Shown: piece after piece, positions 1 to 9,743 of the stretch
Layout of the letters: each line of letters opens with the position of its first letter
Position numbering within the stretch: position 1 is the first letter of the stretch
Assembly (NCBI GenBank): GCA_943788615.1
Contig: CALSQY010000002.1
Location: 372,001 to 436,000, forward strand
Length of the DNA stretch: 64,000 nucleotides
Direction of reading: 5' to 3'
Origin: UBA4465 sp002292365
GTDB lineage: Bacteria; Bacteroidota; Bacteroidia; Cytophagales; Cyclobacteriaceae
Program-made: the position numbers and the translations under genes
The notes under the pieces: generated by a model
The model's database searches: none
Seen by the model: only the letters and a program-made list of their open reading frames with translations
What the model was told of the DNA's origin: nothing

Positions 1-2
1 TA

Positions 3-1124
3 GATCATGACGGTGCTGTCTGGTTTCGAAAGACTTTTGATCTTCCTGAAGGATATGATCGCCCAAGATTCAGCATCCAATTGAATCAAATAGATGATTA
101 TGACGTGGTATGGGTTAATGGTAAAAAAATAGGAGAAACGTATGGGCGCCATAATTTTCGAAATTATGATGTGGAAACCAATCGATTACAGCCAAAGGAC
201 AATGTGATCGCAGTCAGAGTTTTTGATATAGGTGGAAATGGGGGCTTTTCTACCAGCGCTTTTTGGGGTAACCCAATAATTTGGGGAGACTGGAAGTACA
301 AAAAGGGTACGGCTATTAATGCCGATAACTTTAAAGCTCCGTTGACAGCCAATGCGAGCCCTTTTTCATCCCCAGGGGTTCTATACAATGGCAATATTGC
401 CCCACTTACCAAGCTTAAAATAAAAGGGATATTTTGGTATCAAGGGGAAAGTAATGTGGATCGGGCTCATGAATATCAATCTCTTTTCCCTGAAATGATT
501 GTCGATTGGAGAGGTCATTTTGGAGATGTTGAGTTGCCTTTTTTATATGTACAACTGCCCAACTATTTGAGAGAAGCTTCCGAACCCGTTGATCAATCTT
601 GGTCCGAAATGCGAATGGCGCAGGACCAGGCATTGAAGTTGTTGCATGTAGGAAGAGTGGTCACCATTGACATCGGAGATGCTGACGATATTCATCCCAA
701 GAATAAGGTAGAAGTTGGGCGAAGATCAGCAATAGTGGCCTTAAATCTCGCCTATGGTAGACACTTTATCTTATCACCTATTTATAAAAGTCATCGTGTT
801 GAGGACCATCGTATATTCGTGAGTATCGATCAGGCAGTGGAAGATCTAGTGGTGAGAGACAAATATGGTTACATTCGTGGATTTGCTATTGCCGGTGCGG
901 ATCAAAAATTTTATTGGGCTAAGGCTACTATTTCAAATGGCGAGATAGAGGTATTTTGTGAGGAAGTAGAGAAGCCCGTAGCTATTAGGTATGCATGGTC
1001 GTCAAATCCTGGGACTTTAAATCTTTTTAATAAAGAGGGGTGGCCATTAGCTCCTTTCAAAACAGATAATTGGAAGGGTATCACAGAGGGCAATAGGTAT
1101 CACTCTAAAGATACTCGATTTTGA
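3..1124 (+). CDS. Sialate O-acetylesterase (5' end outside window)
   Basis: Removes O-acetyl esters from sialic acid or other glycans, probably in the periplasm. The reading frame is open from base 3, so the start codon, signal peptide and block I serine lie upstream of the window. Visible first is a galactose-binding-like jelly roll (VWVNGKKIGETYGRHNFRNY, first ~75 residues), which interrupts the hydrolase domain in this family. Then come the SGNH-type block WYQGESN and the catalytic DIHP motif (about residue 230 of the visible part), followed by a beta-sandwich tail. The stop overlaps the TTG start of the next gene by 4 bases, so translation is probably coupled. With two DUF4185 proteins and a sulfatase downstream, it belongs to a glycan-degradation cluster. 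The family call is firm; the substrate is inferred. Confidence 0.85.
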   Translation, partial: DHDGAVWFRKTFDLPEGYDRPRFSIQLNQIDDYDVVWVNGKKIGETYGRHNFRNYDVETNRLQPKDNVIAVRVFDIGGNGGFSTSAFWGNPIIWGDWKYKKGTAINADNFKAPLTANASPFSSPGVLYNGNIAPLTKLKIKGIFWYQGESNVDRAHEYQSLFPEMIVDWRGHFGDVELPFLYVQLPNYLREASEPVDQSWSEMRMAQDQALKLLHVGRVVTIDIGDADDIHPKNKVEVGRRSAIVALNLAYGRHFILSPIYKSHRVEDHRIFVSIDQAVEDLVVRDKYGYIRGFAIAGADQKFYWAKATISNGEIEVFCEEVEKPVAIRYAWSSNPGTLNLFNKEGWPLAPFKTDNWKGITEGNRYHSKDTRF

Positions 1125-2350
1125 AAAATATCATTGTTTTTATTTTTGCTTTTCTCTTAATGTCATGTGAAGATGAGCCACCGATTTTTACCATTTCACA
1201 AGATAAAAATTTAATAGATACGGGTATTTATGATTCGGATTCGGTCAATATTTCGAATCAAGAGGATGTCATAAATGAACTTGAAGAATTCCCACAGGTA
1301 GGATTAATGTCTCCAATGATTCGAGACGAATTAATTCTTGAATCCTTGTCTTGTACCGATATTCTTGTGTCCAGTGCATGTTGGGAGGATGTAAAAACTT
1401 CAAAAAGTTGCAAATGGGATCAAATCTATACACGTTATGAAAATGGATGGACAGGTGCCGATGCTACTTATTCCGTGCCTTTGCCTGATGGGCGTGTACT
1501 GTGGATGTTTGGGGACACATTTATCGGTACAGTAAATGAAGACCGAACTAGGAATCAAACTAAAATGATCAATAATACTTTTGTTTTAACAAGTGAAAAT
1601 GAATTCATCACCCTTTTCGGAGGTACTAGAACTAATCCTAAGGCGTTAATCGTACCCAATCAAACAGATGATTGGTATTGGCCTTTTGATGCTACGATCT
1701 ATAATGGGGAATTACATATGCTACTGGCTCATATGCAACGTGTGGGAGAAGGCATGTGGGGATTTGCCTATAAGCAAGTAGACTTGGCTATTTTTTCTTT
1801 ACCTGATTTAACACTTAAATCGCTTACCATGAAAATACCCTCGCCTGAAATTTCTTATGGGTCGACGTTGATGGAAGACACAGACTATACCTATATCTAT
1901 GGAATAACTACCGTTGGTTATAATAAATATGCCCATATTGCTCGTGCTCCTGGTGGTGATTTAAGTGCAGTTTGGGACTTTTATAACGGGTCAGAATGGG
2001 TTTCAGAACCTTCAACGTATCGAATACATGATGGGGTTTCGGATCAATTCAGTGTTTTTAAAAAGAACGATAAATATTACTTATTAACTCATCAGATTAT
2101 ATTTGGGAAGGAGATACAGTTATTTGAATCTGATTTCCCAATGGGTCCTTGGCACAGTAAAAAAATAGTATATTGTACACCTGAGACAGATGGCGATGTA
2201 TTTACTTATAATGCATTCGTGCATCCAGAATTATCAACCAATGATGAATTAATTATCTCTTATAATATTAATAGTTTTGATTTTTGGTCTCTTTTTGACA
2301 ATGCGGATTTATATCGTCCAAAGTTCATCAAAGTCGAAAATTGGCAATAA
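1121..2350 (+). CDS. DUF4185-family lipoprotein (putative glycoside hydrolase)
   Basis: A 409-residue lipoprotein: the N-terminus ends in the lipobox LLMSC, so it is probably exported and lipid-anchored. From about residue 105 it shows the DUF4185/DUF5005 five-bladed propeller signature: WTGADATYSVPLPDGR, then WMFGDTF, and a C-terminal block ending in NADLYRPKFIKVEN. Part of the DUF4185 family has been shown to be endo-D-arabinanase (GH183), so a glycosidase role is plausible, but I cannot assign a substrate. The start is TTG, inside the stop of the preceding esterase gene. The next gene is a diverged paralogue, so this is a tandem duplication. Confidence 0.7.
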   Translation: MKNIIVFIFAFLLMSCEDEPPIFTISQDKNLIDTGIYDSDSVNISNQEDVINELEEFPQVGLMSPMIRDELILESLSCTDILVSSACWEDVKTSKSCKWDQIYTRYENGWTGADATYSVPLPDGRVLWMFGDTFIGTVNEDRTRNQTKMINNTFVLTSENEFITLFGGTRTNPKALIVPNQTDDWYWPFDATIYNGELHMLLAHMQRVGEGMWGFAYKQVDLAIFSLPDLTLKSLTMKIPSPEISYGSTLMEDTDYTYIYGITTVGYNKYAHIARAPGGDLSAVWDFYNGSEWVSEPSTYRIHDGVSDQFSVFKKNDKYYLLTHQIIFGKEIQLFESDFPMGPWHSKKIVYCTPETDGDVFTYNAFVHPELSTNDELIISYNINSFDFWSLFDNADLYRPKFIKVENWQ

Positions 2351-2385
2351 ATAAGCCTATTAGATGAGAATTTTTTATTAAAATT

Positions 2386-3591
2386 ATGAGGATTATAGCT
2401 ATTTTAGTTTCAAAAAATGGAATAGGATTATTATTTATAATAGGATTATTGAGCGCTTGTGGTCCGCAGTCAAAGGAAATAGTCAAAACGGATTTGAATA
2501 TTTCTTACTCCGTCGAATCAGCACCTGAATGGACCCAATTATTTTATAGAAAGGATGGTTGGTTTGGTGCAGATGGAATTTTCACCATTCCTCTTACAGG
2601 TAGAGATCGGCAGGGTAATTTGGGAAATGATTCTACGTTAATATTCTTTAGTGACACCTATATTGGCAAAGTTGTTGAAAATAAACCTGATCAAAGTTCT
2701 GTAATGGTAAATAATTCAGTCGCTTATTTGAAAGGAAATCAACCCATAGCGGATAGTCTTGATTTTTTCAGTTATCGCAGTTCAACTGGGCAGCCAAGTT
2801 CCCTTTTTGTTCCAAGTAATGAGCATGCTTCCGAGGATGATTTTTTTTGGTTGGGGGATGGTTTCGTCAATCAAGAATTGTCGAATACTCTTTATGTATT
2901 TGCTTATCATATTGAGCGTACCGGAGAAAATGTATATGATTTTATTGAACCCAACGTCTCACTTATAGCTATTGGGAATCGATCAATTCCACCATATGTG
3001 GATCAACGTCAATTGACTACTCCGTTGCATGTTAAAATTGATAGTCTTGGGGAAGGAAATTTGGGTTCGGGTATTCTGGTAAATACCACATGGGCCGGCG
3101 CACCAAATCCGGATGGTTATATATATGTCTATGGCTGTATTGGTGCAAAAAAAAGTTTGGTTGTCGCCCGAGTAAAACCAAAGGACTTCGAAAATTTCAA
3201 GGAATGGCGTTATTGGAATGGAGAACAATGGGATGTGCGTTCGGAGACTATGCAGCAAGTTGTTGATGCAGCCTCTAATGAACTGAGCGTCACGCCACTA
3301 CCAGACGGTAGGTTTGTCCTTATTTTTCAGGTGTTGGGATTGTCTGATAAAATAGGCATGCGGATTGGAGCATCACCCGTGGGGCCTTTTTCAGAAATTC
3401 ACGAAATCTATGAAACACCTGAAATGAAAAATGGACTCTGGTGTTATAACGCTAAAGCACATTTTAATTTGTCCGGCCCCAATGAACTTTTAATCAGTTA
3501 TAATACCATCACGCCAAATTTTTGGATTGATATTAAGGAAGATGCCCATATTTATAGACCGAGGTTTATTAAAATAAAATTTGATCTTTAA
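2386..3591 (+). CDS. DUF4185-family lipoprotein, second copy
   Basis: A 401-residue paralogue of the preceding gene with its own lipobox (GLLSAC, about residue 25). It shares the order of motifs: GWFGADGIFTIPL, FFSDTYIGK, a central WNGEQWDV block and the C-terminal DAHIYRPRFIKIKF. It lacks the roughly 70-residue N-terminal insert of the first copy. It sits 35 bases downstream of that gene and 4 bases upstream of the broken sulfatase, so the three were probably one operon. Likely a surface or periplasmic glycan-acting enzyme. The family is recognised; the function is inferred. Confidence 0.68.
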   Translation: MRIIAILVSKNGIGLLFIIGLLSACGPQSKEIVKTDLNISYSVESAPEWTQLFYRKDGWFGADGIFTIPLTGRDRQGNLGNDSTLIFFSDTYIGKVVENKPDQSSVMVNNSVAYLKGNQPIADSLDFFSYRSSTGQPSSLFVPSNEHASEDDFFWLGDGFVNQELSNTLYVFAYHIERTGENVYDFIEPNVSLIAIGNRSIPPYVDQRQLTTPLHVKIDSLGEGNLGSGILVNTTWAGAPNPDGYIYVYGCIGAKKSLVVARVKPKDFENFKEWRYWNGEQWDVRSETMQQVVDAASNELSVTPLPDGRFVLIFQVLGLSDKIGMRIGASPVGPFSEIHEIYETPEMKNGLWCYNAKAHFNLSGPNELLISYNTITPNFWIDIKEDAHIYRPRFIKIKFDL

Positions 3592-3595
3592 CTCA

Positions 3596-5165
3596 ATGAA
3601 GTGTTTCGTTTACTTAATTATTTTTTTTCTATTCAGTCAATGTAAACCTACTGAAGTCGCACCGGACCAAGCCAGGCCTCTAATATCATCTTCATTTTAG
3701 CAGACGATCTTGGTTATGAAGATGTTGAAATCTTAAACAAATATTCAAAAATTCACACTCCTAATCTTAATAAGCTGGCCCAACAAAGTATGATTTTTAC
3801 CCAGGGGCAGGCCCATGCGCCTTCGGCGGTATGTACACCTACCCGGTATAGTGTGTTGACCGGTAATTACAGCTGGAGGTCACCTAAAAAGTCAGGAGTG
3901 GCGTGGTTGTGGATCCCCCTTTAATTTATAAGGAGGATTACACTTTTTGGGGAAATGCTTCAAAGTAAAGGCTATCATACCGCATGTATCGGTAAATGGC
4001 ATTTAGGGTGGCATTGGCCAACCATGGAGGGTCATTCATCTCAAGCGAATGGGAGAAATATTGATTATGAGCAAGCCATCACTGGAGGTCCTACCGAACT
4101 AGGGTTTAATTATTATTTTGGGGATGACGTACCGAGTTTTCCGCTACACGCCTTTATTGAAAATGATAAAGTGACTGTATTACCTACAAAATGGTGGGAA
4201 GCGGGCAAAGCAGGTGCCCCGGGGGCAATGGTACCTGGCTGGCGTTATGAAGATTTATTACCGACAATTTCTGAAAAGGCCATTAAATATGTAGCAGACC
4301 GTACTATTAACCATCCAAACGAACCTTTTTTTTACTTTTTTCGCTTTCTGCTCCGCATACGCCTATTGCACCTTCTGAGTTTTTTTTGGGGAGTTCTGGG
4401 GCTGGTAATTATGGAGATTTTGTAGTAGAGATAGATCATTACAGAGGAGCGTTACTTGATACTTTGAACCAATTAGGCATCTCAGATCAGACCTTGGTTA
4501 TTTTTACAAGCGATAATGGCCCGACTAATATGGATGGCAAAAATTATGTTGGTGAGATAGGCTCGGTACTCGCACATGGTCACAACTCAGCTGGTATTTT
4601 TAGAGATTTGAAATCCGTTTCTTGGGAGGCAGGACATCGAGAACCATTTTTTGCACGATGGCCAGGAGTAATCCCTGAAGCATCGACATCCAATGCGCTG
4701 ATTTCCTTAACTGATATGTTTTCTACTTTGGCTTCGATCGTTGGGTTTGATCCAAATGATTCAATGGCTGTTGATAGCTTTGATATTTTCCCACTTTTAA
4801 ATGGGTCACCCACAAATATTCATGAAAATTTAATTGTTCAATCAGGCAATGGAATTTTATCTTTAATTGAAGGAGATTGGAAGATAATTACCTCATCTGG
4901 TGGGGGGGGTATTTGGTCTCAGAAAGGGGTCCTTTCCGTACAAGACACTCTTATTGATAAATGGAAAAATGTTCAACTTTATAACCTAAGTGAGGATCCA
5001 ACAGAGGCTTATAATAGGGCTGATATTGAAGTAAAAAGTGTCAACGAGATGATGCATAAACTTTCGGATCAAATACGTAATGGTCGTTCTACAGCAGGTA
5101 CTCAACGAGTCAATCAGGGAGTGCAAGTTTGGGAAACGATCAAATGGATAGAATCGATTCCTTGA
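3596..5165 (+). pseudogene. Sulfatase (S1 family), frameshifted
   Basis: A full-length formylglycine-dependent sulfatase can be read only across three reading frames. The start at 3596 gives a lipoprotein-like signal (FFLFSQC). A 2-base excess (extra CT near 3683) then shifts the frame before the metal-binding motif ILADDLGYED. The modification motif CTPTR follows at about 3834. Further shifts occur near 3900-3906, in the T-run at 3944-3948 (one T too many) and near 4340-4350. Later blocks are recognisable: IGKWHLGW, GALLDTL, VIFTSDNGP and EAGHREPFFARWPG. Four lesions in 1.57 kb make a working product very unlikely. It directly follows the DUF4185 pair. A second, intact sulfatase lies at 40568. 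Confidence 0.85.
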
Positions 5166-5190
5166 AATAGCTTATTGACTGTTATTCCTA

Positions 5191-6075
5191 TCAATCTATA
5201 AATCTTTTGTTCAGATCAGCATAGGCATCAATGCGCCGATCTCTTAAAAATGGCCAAATCCTTCTCACTGCTTCTGTCCGATTTTGGTCGATTTCCACCA
5301 CTCGATTTGTCATTTCATTTTGATCTGCTTTCCAAAGTACTTCTCCTTGAGGCCCAGTAACGAAGCTAGTCCCCCAAAAATCAATGCCTTTTGTTTGATG
5401 GCTCAGGTCTTCTTCAAATCCAACACGATTAACCGAAATCACTGGGATACCGTTGGCTATGGCATGGGCACGTTGAGAAGTCATCCAAGCGTCATGCTGC
5501 TGAGATTTTTCGGTAAGGGTATCCTCTGGGTCATAACCAATCGCAGTGGGATAAATTAAGAGGTCTGCTCCAGCCATTGCCATCAATCGTGCGGCTTCTG
5601 GAAACCATTGATCCCAGCAAATTAAAACACCTAGTTTACCTAAGGAAGTTGTGATAGGCTTGAAACCTAGATCTCCTGGGGTAAAATAAAATTTTTCGTA
5701 ATAGCCGGGGTCATCTGGAATATGCATTTTCCGATACCTACCTGCTTCTCGGCCATCTTTATCAAAAACGACGGCGGTATTATGGAAGAGTCCAGCGCTC
5801 CGTTTTTCAAATAGAGAGGTGACCAAAACGATATTTAATGACTTTGCAATTTCAGCAAACTCATTATAGATAGGACCCGGCAAAGATTCGGCTAAGTCAA
5901 AGTTGTCGATCGCTTCCTGCTGACAAAAATATCTACTGACATGTAGCTCTTGTAGTACCACCAATTGTGCACCTTTTAAAGCACATTGGCGGATGCCCTC
6001 AATACTCATCTCAATATTGATCTTTTTTGAAGCACTGCATTTTTGCTGAACAATGCCAACTTTAATTTTAGTCAT
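5191..6075 (-). CDS. aguB: N-carbamoylputrescine amidase
   Basis: Hydrolyses N-carbamoylputrescine to putrescine, CO2 and ammonia in the cytoplasm. It belongs to the carbon-nitrogen hydrolase (nitrilase) family. The triad is visible: Glu in LQELH (about residue 43), Lys in YRKMHIPDDPG (about 118) and Cys in LICWDQWFPE (about 156). I start it at 6075 (MTKIKVGIVQQ) because the longer frame begins with ten residues unlike the family. It lies 59 bases downstream of the agmatine deiminase gene on the same strand, giving the complete two-step agmatine to putrescine route. About 295 residues is normal for the family. Confidence 0.92.
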   Translation of the reverse strand: MTKIKVGIVQQKCSASKKINIEMSIEGIRQCALKGAQLVVLQELHVSRYFCQQEAIDNFDLAESLPGPIYNEFAEIAKSLNIVLVTSLFEKRSAGLFHNTAVVFDKDGREAGRYRKMHIPDDPGYYEKFYFTPGDLGFKPITTSLGKLGVLICWDQWFPEAARLMAMAGADLLIYPTAIGYDPEDTLTEKSQQHDAWMTSQRAHAIANGIPVISVNRVGFEEDLSHQTKGIDFWGTSFVTGPQGEVLWKADQNEMTNRVVEIDQNRTEAVRRIWPFLRDRRIDAYADLNKRFID

Positions 6076-6134
6076 GGTGTCAAAATTAAAATAATATAGG
6101 GACAAATCTAATTTTTAAATACGAGTCATTTTAT

Positions 6135-7172
6135 TTATTCCAGCATGATTTTTACAGCGGAGGGATATTGCATGGAAATACAATGTAAGGATCCATTTTG
6201 CTGAATTAGTGGGAGGCAATCAACTCCTACGACCTTACGTTTTGGAAAAATATTTTGAATGCGGTCTAAAGCTTCTTGATCTTGTCTGACCCCATAGATG
6301 GGGACCAATACGCCATCGTTTACCAATAGAAAATTGGCATAAGTAGCGGGTAATCTGTTACCTTTCTGGTCATAGCAGGGATCGGGCATAGGAAGGGCGA
6401 CGAGCTTGTACTTTTTGCCTGACAAGTCTTTAAATTCTTTCAACTCATCTTCCATGCGTTTCAATGTCTGGTAATGAACATCTTGTGAATCCTTACATGT
6501 TACATAAGCAATCGTATCAACGGCACAAAAGCGAGCCAGGGTATCTATATGCGTATCAGTGTCATCTCCAATAAGTGCGCCATGATTTAACCAAAGTATT
6601 TTTTTTAGACCTAGTTCTTTTTTGAGAAAGTGTTCGATTTGACTTTGGGTCATATCTGAATTTCTGGTAGTAGATAGCAAACATTGTGTGGTGGTAAGGA
6701 GTATGCCACTGCCATCTGATTCTATGGACCCTCCTTCCAAAATGAAATTTTTAGAGGCTATGGGCAGGGTCTTAAAAAGGGTATCAGAGAGTTCAATGGT
6801 GATTTTATTATCTAGGGCAGATTCAAATTTATTGCCCCAGCCATTGAAATTGAAATCTAATAATTTGGGTTGATCTCCTTCCAGTATCGTGATGGCACCA
6901 TGATCCCTCGTCCAACTGTCATTGGAAGCTACCTTCACAAAATGAATAGGAAATTTAGTGTGATTCCTGAATAAAACTTGGGTGTTTTTGATATTATCAC
7001 AGCCTACTATTGCAAGATCAAATTCAGCTACTTTTTCAATAATATTAACAAAGCAGCTCATGTTTTTTTCATAATTATTGGCCCAATCACTGTTTTTATG
7101 AGGAAAAGTGAATTGAATAAAACTTTGGCGCTCCCATTCTGCTGGCAATCTTCTTTTTTGGCCCATGGTCAT
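6135..7172 (-). CDS. aguA: Agmatine deiminase
   Basis: Converts agmatine to N-carbamoylputrescine and ammonia. The guanidino-modifying fold is clear: SWTRDHGAI, the substrate loop FILEGGSIESDG, the Asp/His region GDDTDTHIDT, and the catalytic Cys in QNGSLHCISMQYP near residue 331. At 345 residues it has the usual length. Two Met codons lie close together; 7166 is equally plausible as a start. It is the first gene of the aguA-aguB operon. The upstream 225 bases (7173-7397) separate it from a divergent secreted protein. Confidence 0.92.
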   Translation of the reverse strand: MTMGQKRRLPAEWERQSFIQFTFPHKNSDWANNYEKNMSCFVNIIEKVAEFDLAIVGCDNIKNTQVLFRNHTKFPIHFVKVASNDSWTRDHGAITILEGDQPKLLDFNFNGWGNKFESALDNKITIELSDTLFKTLPIASKNFILEGGSIESDGSGILLTTTQCLLSTTRNSDMTQSQIEHFLKKELGLKKILWLNHGALIGDDTDTHIDTLARFCAVDTIAYVTCKDSQDVHYQTLKRMEDELKEFKDLSGKKYKLVALPMPDPCYDQKGNRLPATYANFLLVNDGVLVPIYGVRQDQEALDRIQNIFPKRKVVGVDCLPLIQQNGSLHCISMQYPSAVKIMLE

Positions 7173-7397
7173 CTATTTCTCAGAATGAGTGATTTGAGTA
7201 GTAGTTAATGCTCTAAAGTAATTCTTTTTTGTGTTTTCAAAATAGATAGTAATTGAATAATAATTTAGTAGCGTATAAAACAAGGATGCTATGCTTCGAA
7301 TATTCAGAGGCATCTGCCTATTTTTCTCCTGTATTTCCCCATATTTGTTTGATATTTTGAATAATTAATAAGACTAATTTTAAACAAAAAACTGAAT

Positions 7398-8330
7398 ATG
7401 AAAAATAAAATCCTAATGACGATGGCCACCATATTAATGCTTGCGACAGCAGTGACGGCTCAAAAAAATAGTAATGGTAAAATCTTCGATGAGCATCCAG
7501 GAATTGAGCTCATGCATAAATTCACCGAGGCCTATGTGGCTGGAGATAAAGCAACTCTTGAGGTCCTTCTTACCGATGACTTTAAATCTTATAATGGTTT
7601 AACAACCAACAAAGACGCTAAGGGCAAAGATAAGCAGGGACTGATTGCAGAATCTACTTATTGGAGCAGCCAGCTCAAAGGCTTTAAGATTACCAAGCGA
7701 GGAAAATCTTATCCTGATGCGTTGGAGTATAAGGAGTCAGGTACTTGGATAGATACTTGGGATGTTTTTTATGGTGTAGACAAAGAGACAGGATTCAAAA
7801 TAGAAACCCCGGTAGATAGATCTTTTGTTTTAAGTAAAGATGGGAGTCAAATCCGTATGATGATTATCCGTGCGAATACAGCTATTTTTCAAAAATATTG
7901 GGATACATTCAATACTATTGAGAATGGCACTATTTATAAAGATCATGCCTACATAAATACGGTCAGAACCATGATTTCGGCTTTTGAGCTCGGAGACTTA
8001 GATTTAGTTTATGAGCAATTTGACGATAATGCACAATTCAGTGACATCAATGCGCCAAGAGGCGAAAGTCATTCGAAAGCAGAAGAACGTACTCAAGTAG
8101 AAAATTTATTAACTTCATTCGAAATTATAAGTATGGATGAATATGGGTATCCTGATTATTTGTCTTACAATGGGGATGGATCCACGGTTTTATCTTGGTG
8201 GAACTTTCGTTTTAAAAACAAGGCCACCGACGCGGAAGTTGTTATTTTCATGCACTTGAGCCATAACTTCAATAAGGCAGGAAAGATCACCAGTCAAGTG
8301 GCTTACTATAATGGTAACTTATTAAATTAA
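7398..8330 (+). CDS. Secreted protein with two NTF2-like (SnoaL-type) domains
   Basis: A 310-residue protein with a cleavable signal peptide (ends ATAVTAQ). Two NTF2/SnoaL-like cone domains follow: about 35-170 (HPGIELMHKFTEAYVAGDK) and about 180-305 (TVRTMISAFELGDLDLVYEQF). Each starts with the helix-rich pattern followed by paired Trp-rich strands. Such domains bind small molecules or act as enzymes of unknown substrate; nothing in the context fixes a role. It stands alone and is followed by a strong terminator at 8341. Family confident, function unknown. Confidence 0.7.
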   Translation: MKNKILMTMATILMLATAVTAQKNSNGKIFDEHPGIELMHKFTEAYVAGDKATLEVLLTDDFKSYNGLTTNKDAKGKDKQGLIAESTYWSSQLKGFKITKRGKSYPDALEYKESGTWIDTWDVFYGVDKETGFKIETPVDRSFVLSKDGSQIRMMIIRANTAIFQKYWDTFNTIENGTIYKDHAYINTVRTMISAFELGDLDLVYEQFDDNAQFSDINAPRGESHSKAEERTQVENLLTSFEIISMDEYGYPDYLSYNGDGSTVLSWWNFRFKNKATDAEVVIFMHLSHNFNKAGKITSQVAYYNGNLLN

Positions 8331-8340
8331 TATTTAAAAG

Positions 8341-8374
8341 TCCCTTTTTTAAATCAAGAAAAAGGGATTTTTTA
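8341..8374 (+). terminator. Rho-independent terminator after the NTF2-like gene
   Basis: A 9-bp perfect stem (TCCCTTTTT at 8341-8349 pairing with AAAAAGGGA at 8359-8367) is followed by a T-rich run. It begins 10 bases after the stop at 8330. It also lies 22 bases beyond the end of the opposing pseudogene. Confidence 0.75.
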
Positions 8375-8395
8375 TTTTATTCCAATCTAAATAAT

Positions 8396-9733
8396 TTATA
8401 AGGTCCGATATGAACCGTCTAAATAAGTATTGGCTTTTAATTCAGAAAAGTTGGCTTTTTGGCTATCTCAATGCAGGGTTTCATTGGAAAATCTGCGTGC
8501 AATAACCCCTAGCAGTATTGTTTCAGTCAGTTTGGCTCAGTAAGAAAACGGTGTGGTGGTTGTCGAATTCTCCAAACAAGCATTTACAAATTGGTGGTAA
8601 TGCATATTGCCTTATACCTCAAAATCTCTGATAGGGGTACCCAGCTGAAAGCTATCAATTAAATCTTGATCAATTTCCACATAGGTCCCATCTACAATAA
8701 GTAGAGGTAATTCCATAAAATGGGGCAACAATAATTTGTCTTTTTCTCCCATAAACATGGCTCCTTGATCAGGTAGTGTGGCACCATCGGGTAATTCCAA
8801 ATCACTGTGCATTTCTGGAGTATTGGGTCCATCATACCAAGACCATTTGATGGTTTCGGTCGTATACAGTGTTTGTGGGAATTCATAAGTTAAGGTATTT
8901 GCTTCAGAATAACCGAAACCGGTAGTTGGGCGGCAATTGTTGTTGATAGTTAACGGAACGTCCAAAGCCAATACATTGTAAGGGGTATCAAAAATATGTA
9001 CTCCCATATCACCTAGGGTACCGCATCTATAATCTAATAGTTTACGCCAGTTACCTGGATGGTAAACTTCTTTTTTAAAGGGCCTGTCCTTGGGTTCCGA
9101 GCCACAAATTCCAATCTAAATGTCCCGGGATTGGGTCGCTACCTTCCGGTTCAGGACCATCATATCCCTAATTTTTAGGAGACTATGCTCGAACGGTACT
9201 TACTTTTCCGATGATCCCTGATTAAATGAGTCAAGTCGCTAATTTAAAGTCATAGAAAGAATGTACTTGAATGCCCATTTGGGTCATGTGGTTTTTATCA
9301 GCCGCTAATTGATTCATCGCCCGATCATCAGTCGCATGATGCGTAAGAGGCTTTTGGCAATACGCAGGTTTGTCATGGTTCATGGCCATCATAGGAGCTG
9401 GAGCATGGGGATGATCCGGCGTGGAGACAATTACCGCATCGATTTGATCTTTTATTTCTTTGAAAAGATCTCGATAGTCAGTGAAGCGCTTGGCCTTGGG
9501 ATGCAAATAAGCTGCAGCAGACAAGTTATTTGAATCTACATCGCATAGGGTTACTACATCAACCATTTCATACGATGAGATAGCCTTTAGATTCTCTCCA
9601 CCCATATTGCCCACGCCTATATGAGCTGTTTGAAGCCTTTTTTTTCAGAAGTCTCCCAATCACAACCAGATAGTAGGGTTAGTGAAGATAGGGCTGCCGT
9701 ACTTTTTAGAAATTGGCGTTTGTTCATTTTCAT
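8396..9733 (-). pseudogene. Gfo/Idh/MocA oxidoreductase, heavily degraded
   Basis: A whole Gfo/Idh lipoprotein or Tat-type oxidoreductase can be followed from the signal (NKRQFLKSTAALSS, lipobox LLSGC; start 9733 or 9727) through the Rossmann part (VGNMGGENLKAI, STPDHPHAPAPMMAM), CGTLGDMGVHIFDTPY, and the tail NETLH-DSQKANFSEL to a stop at 8396. Lesions: a frameshift near 9640, another near 9090, and in-frame stops at 9231-9233, 9222-9224, 9183-9185, 9168-9170, 8612-8614, 8537-8539 and 8468-8470. At least four stops look like CGA to TGA, CAA to TAA or TGG to TAG. It starts 11 bases after the end of a DUF1080 remnant, so the two formed an operon. Confidence 0.9.
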
Positions 9734-9743
9734 AGAGATCAGA

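Noticed and set aside
3955..4425. Stand-alone small sulfatase fragment as a separate gene
   Set aside because: It is continuous by homology with sequence on both sides in other frames, so it is part of one broken gene.
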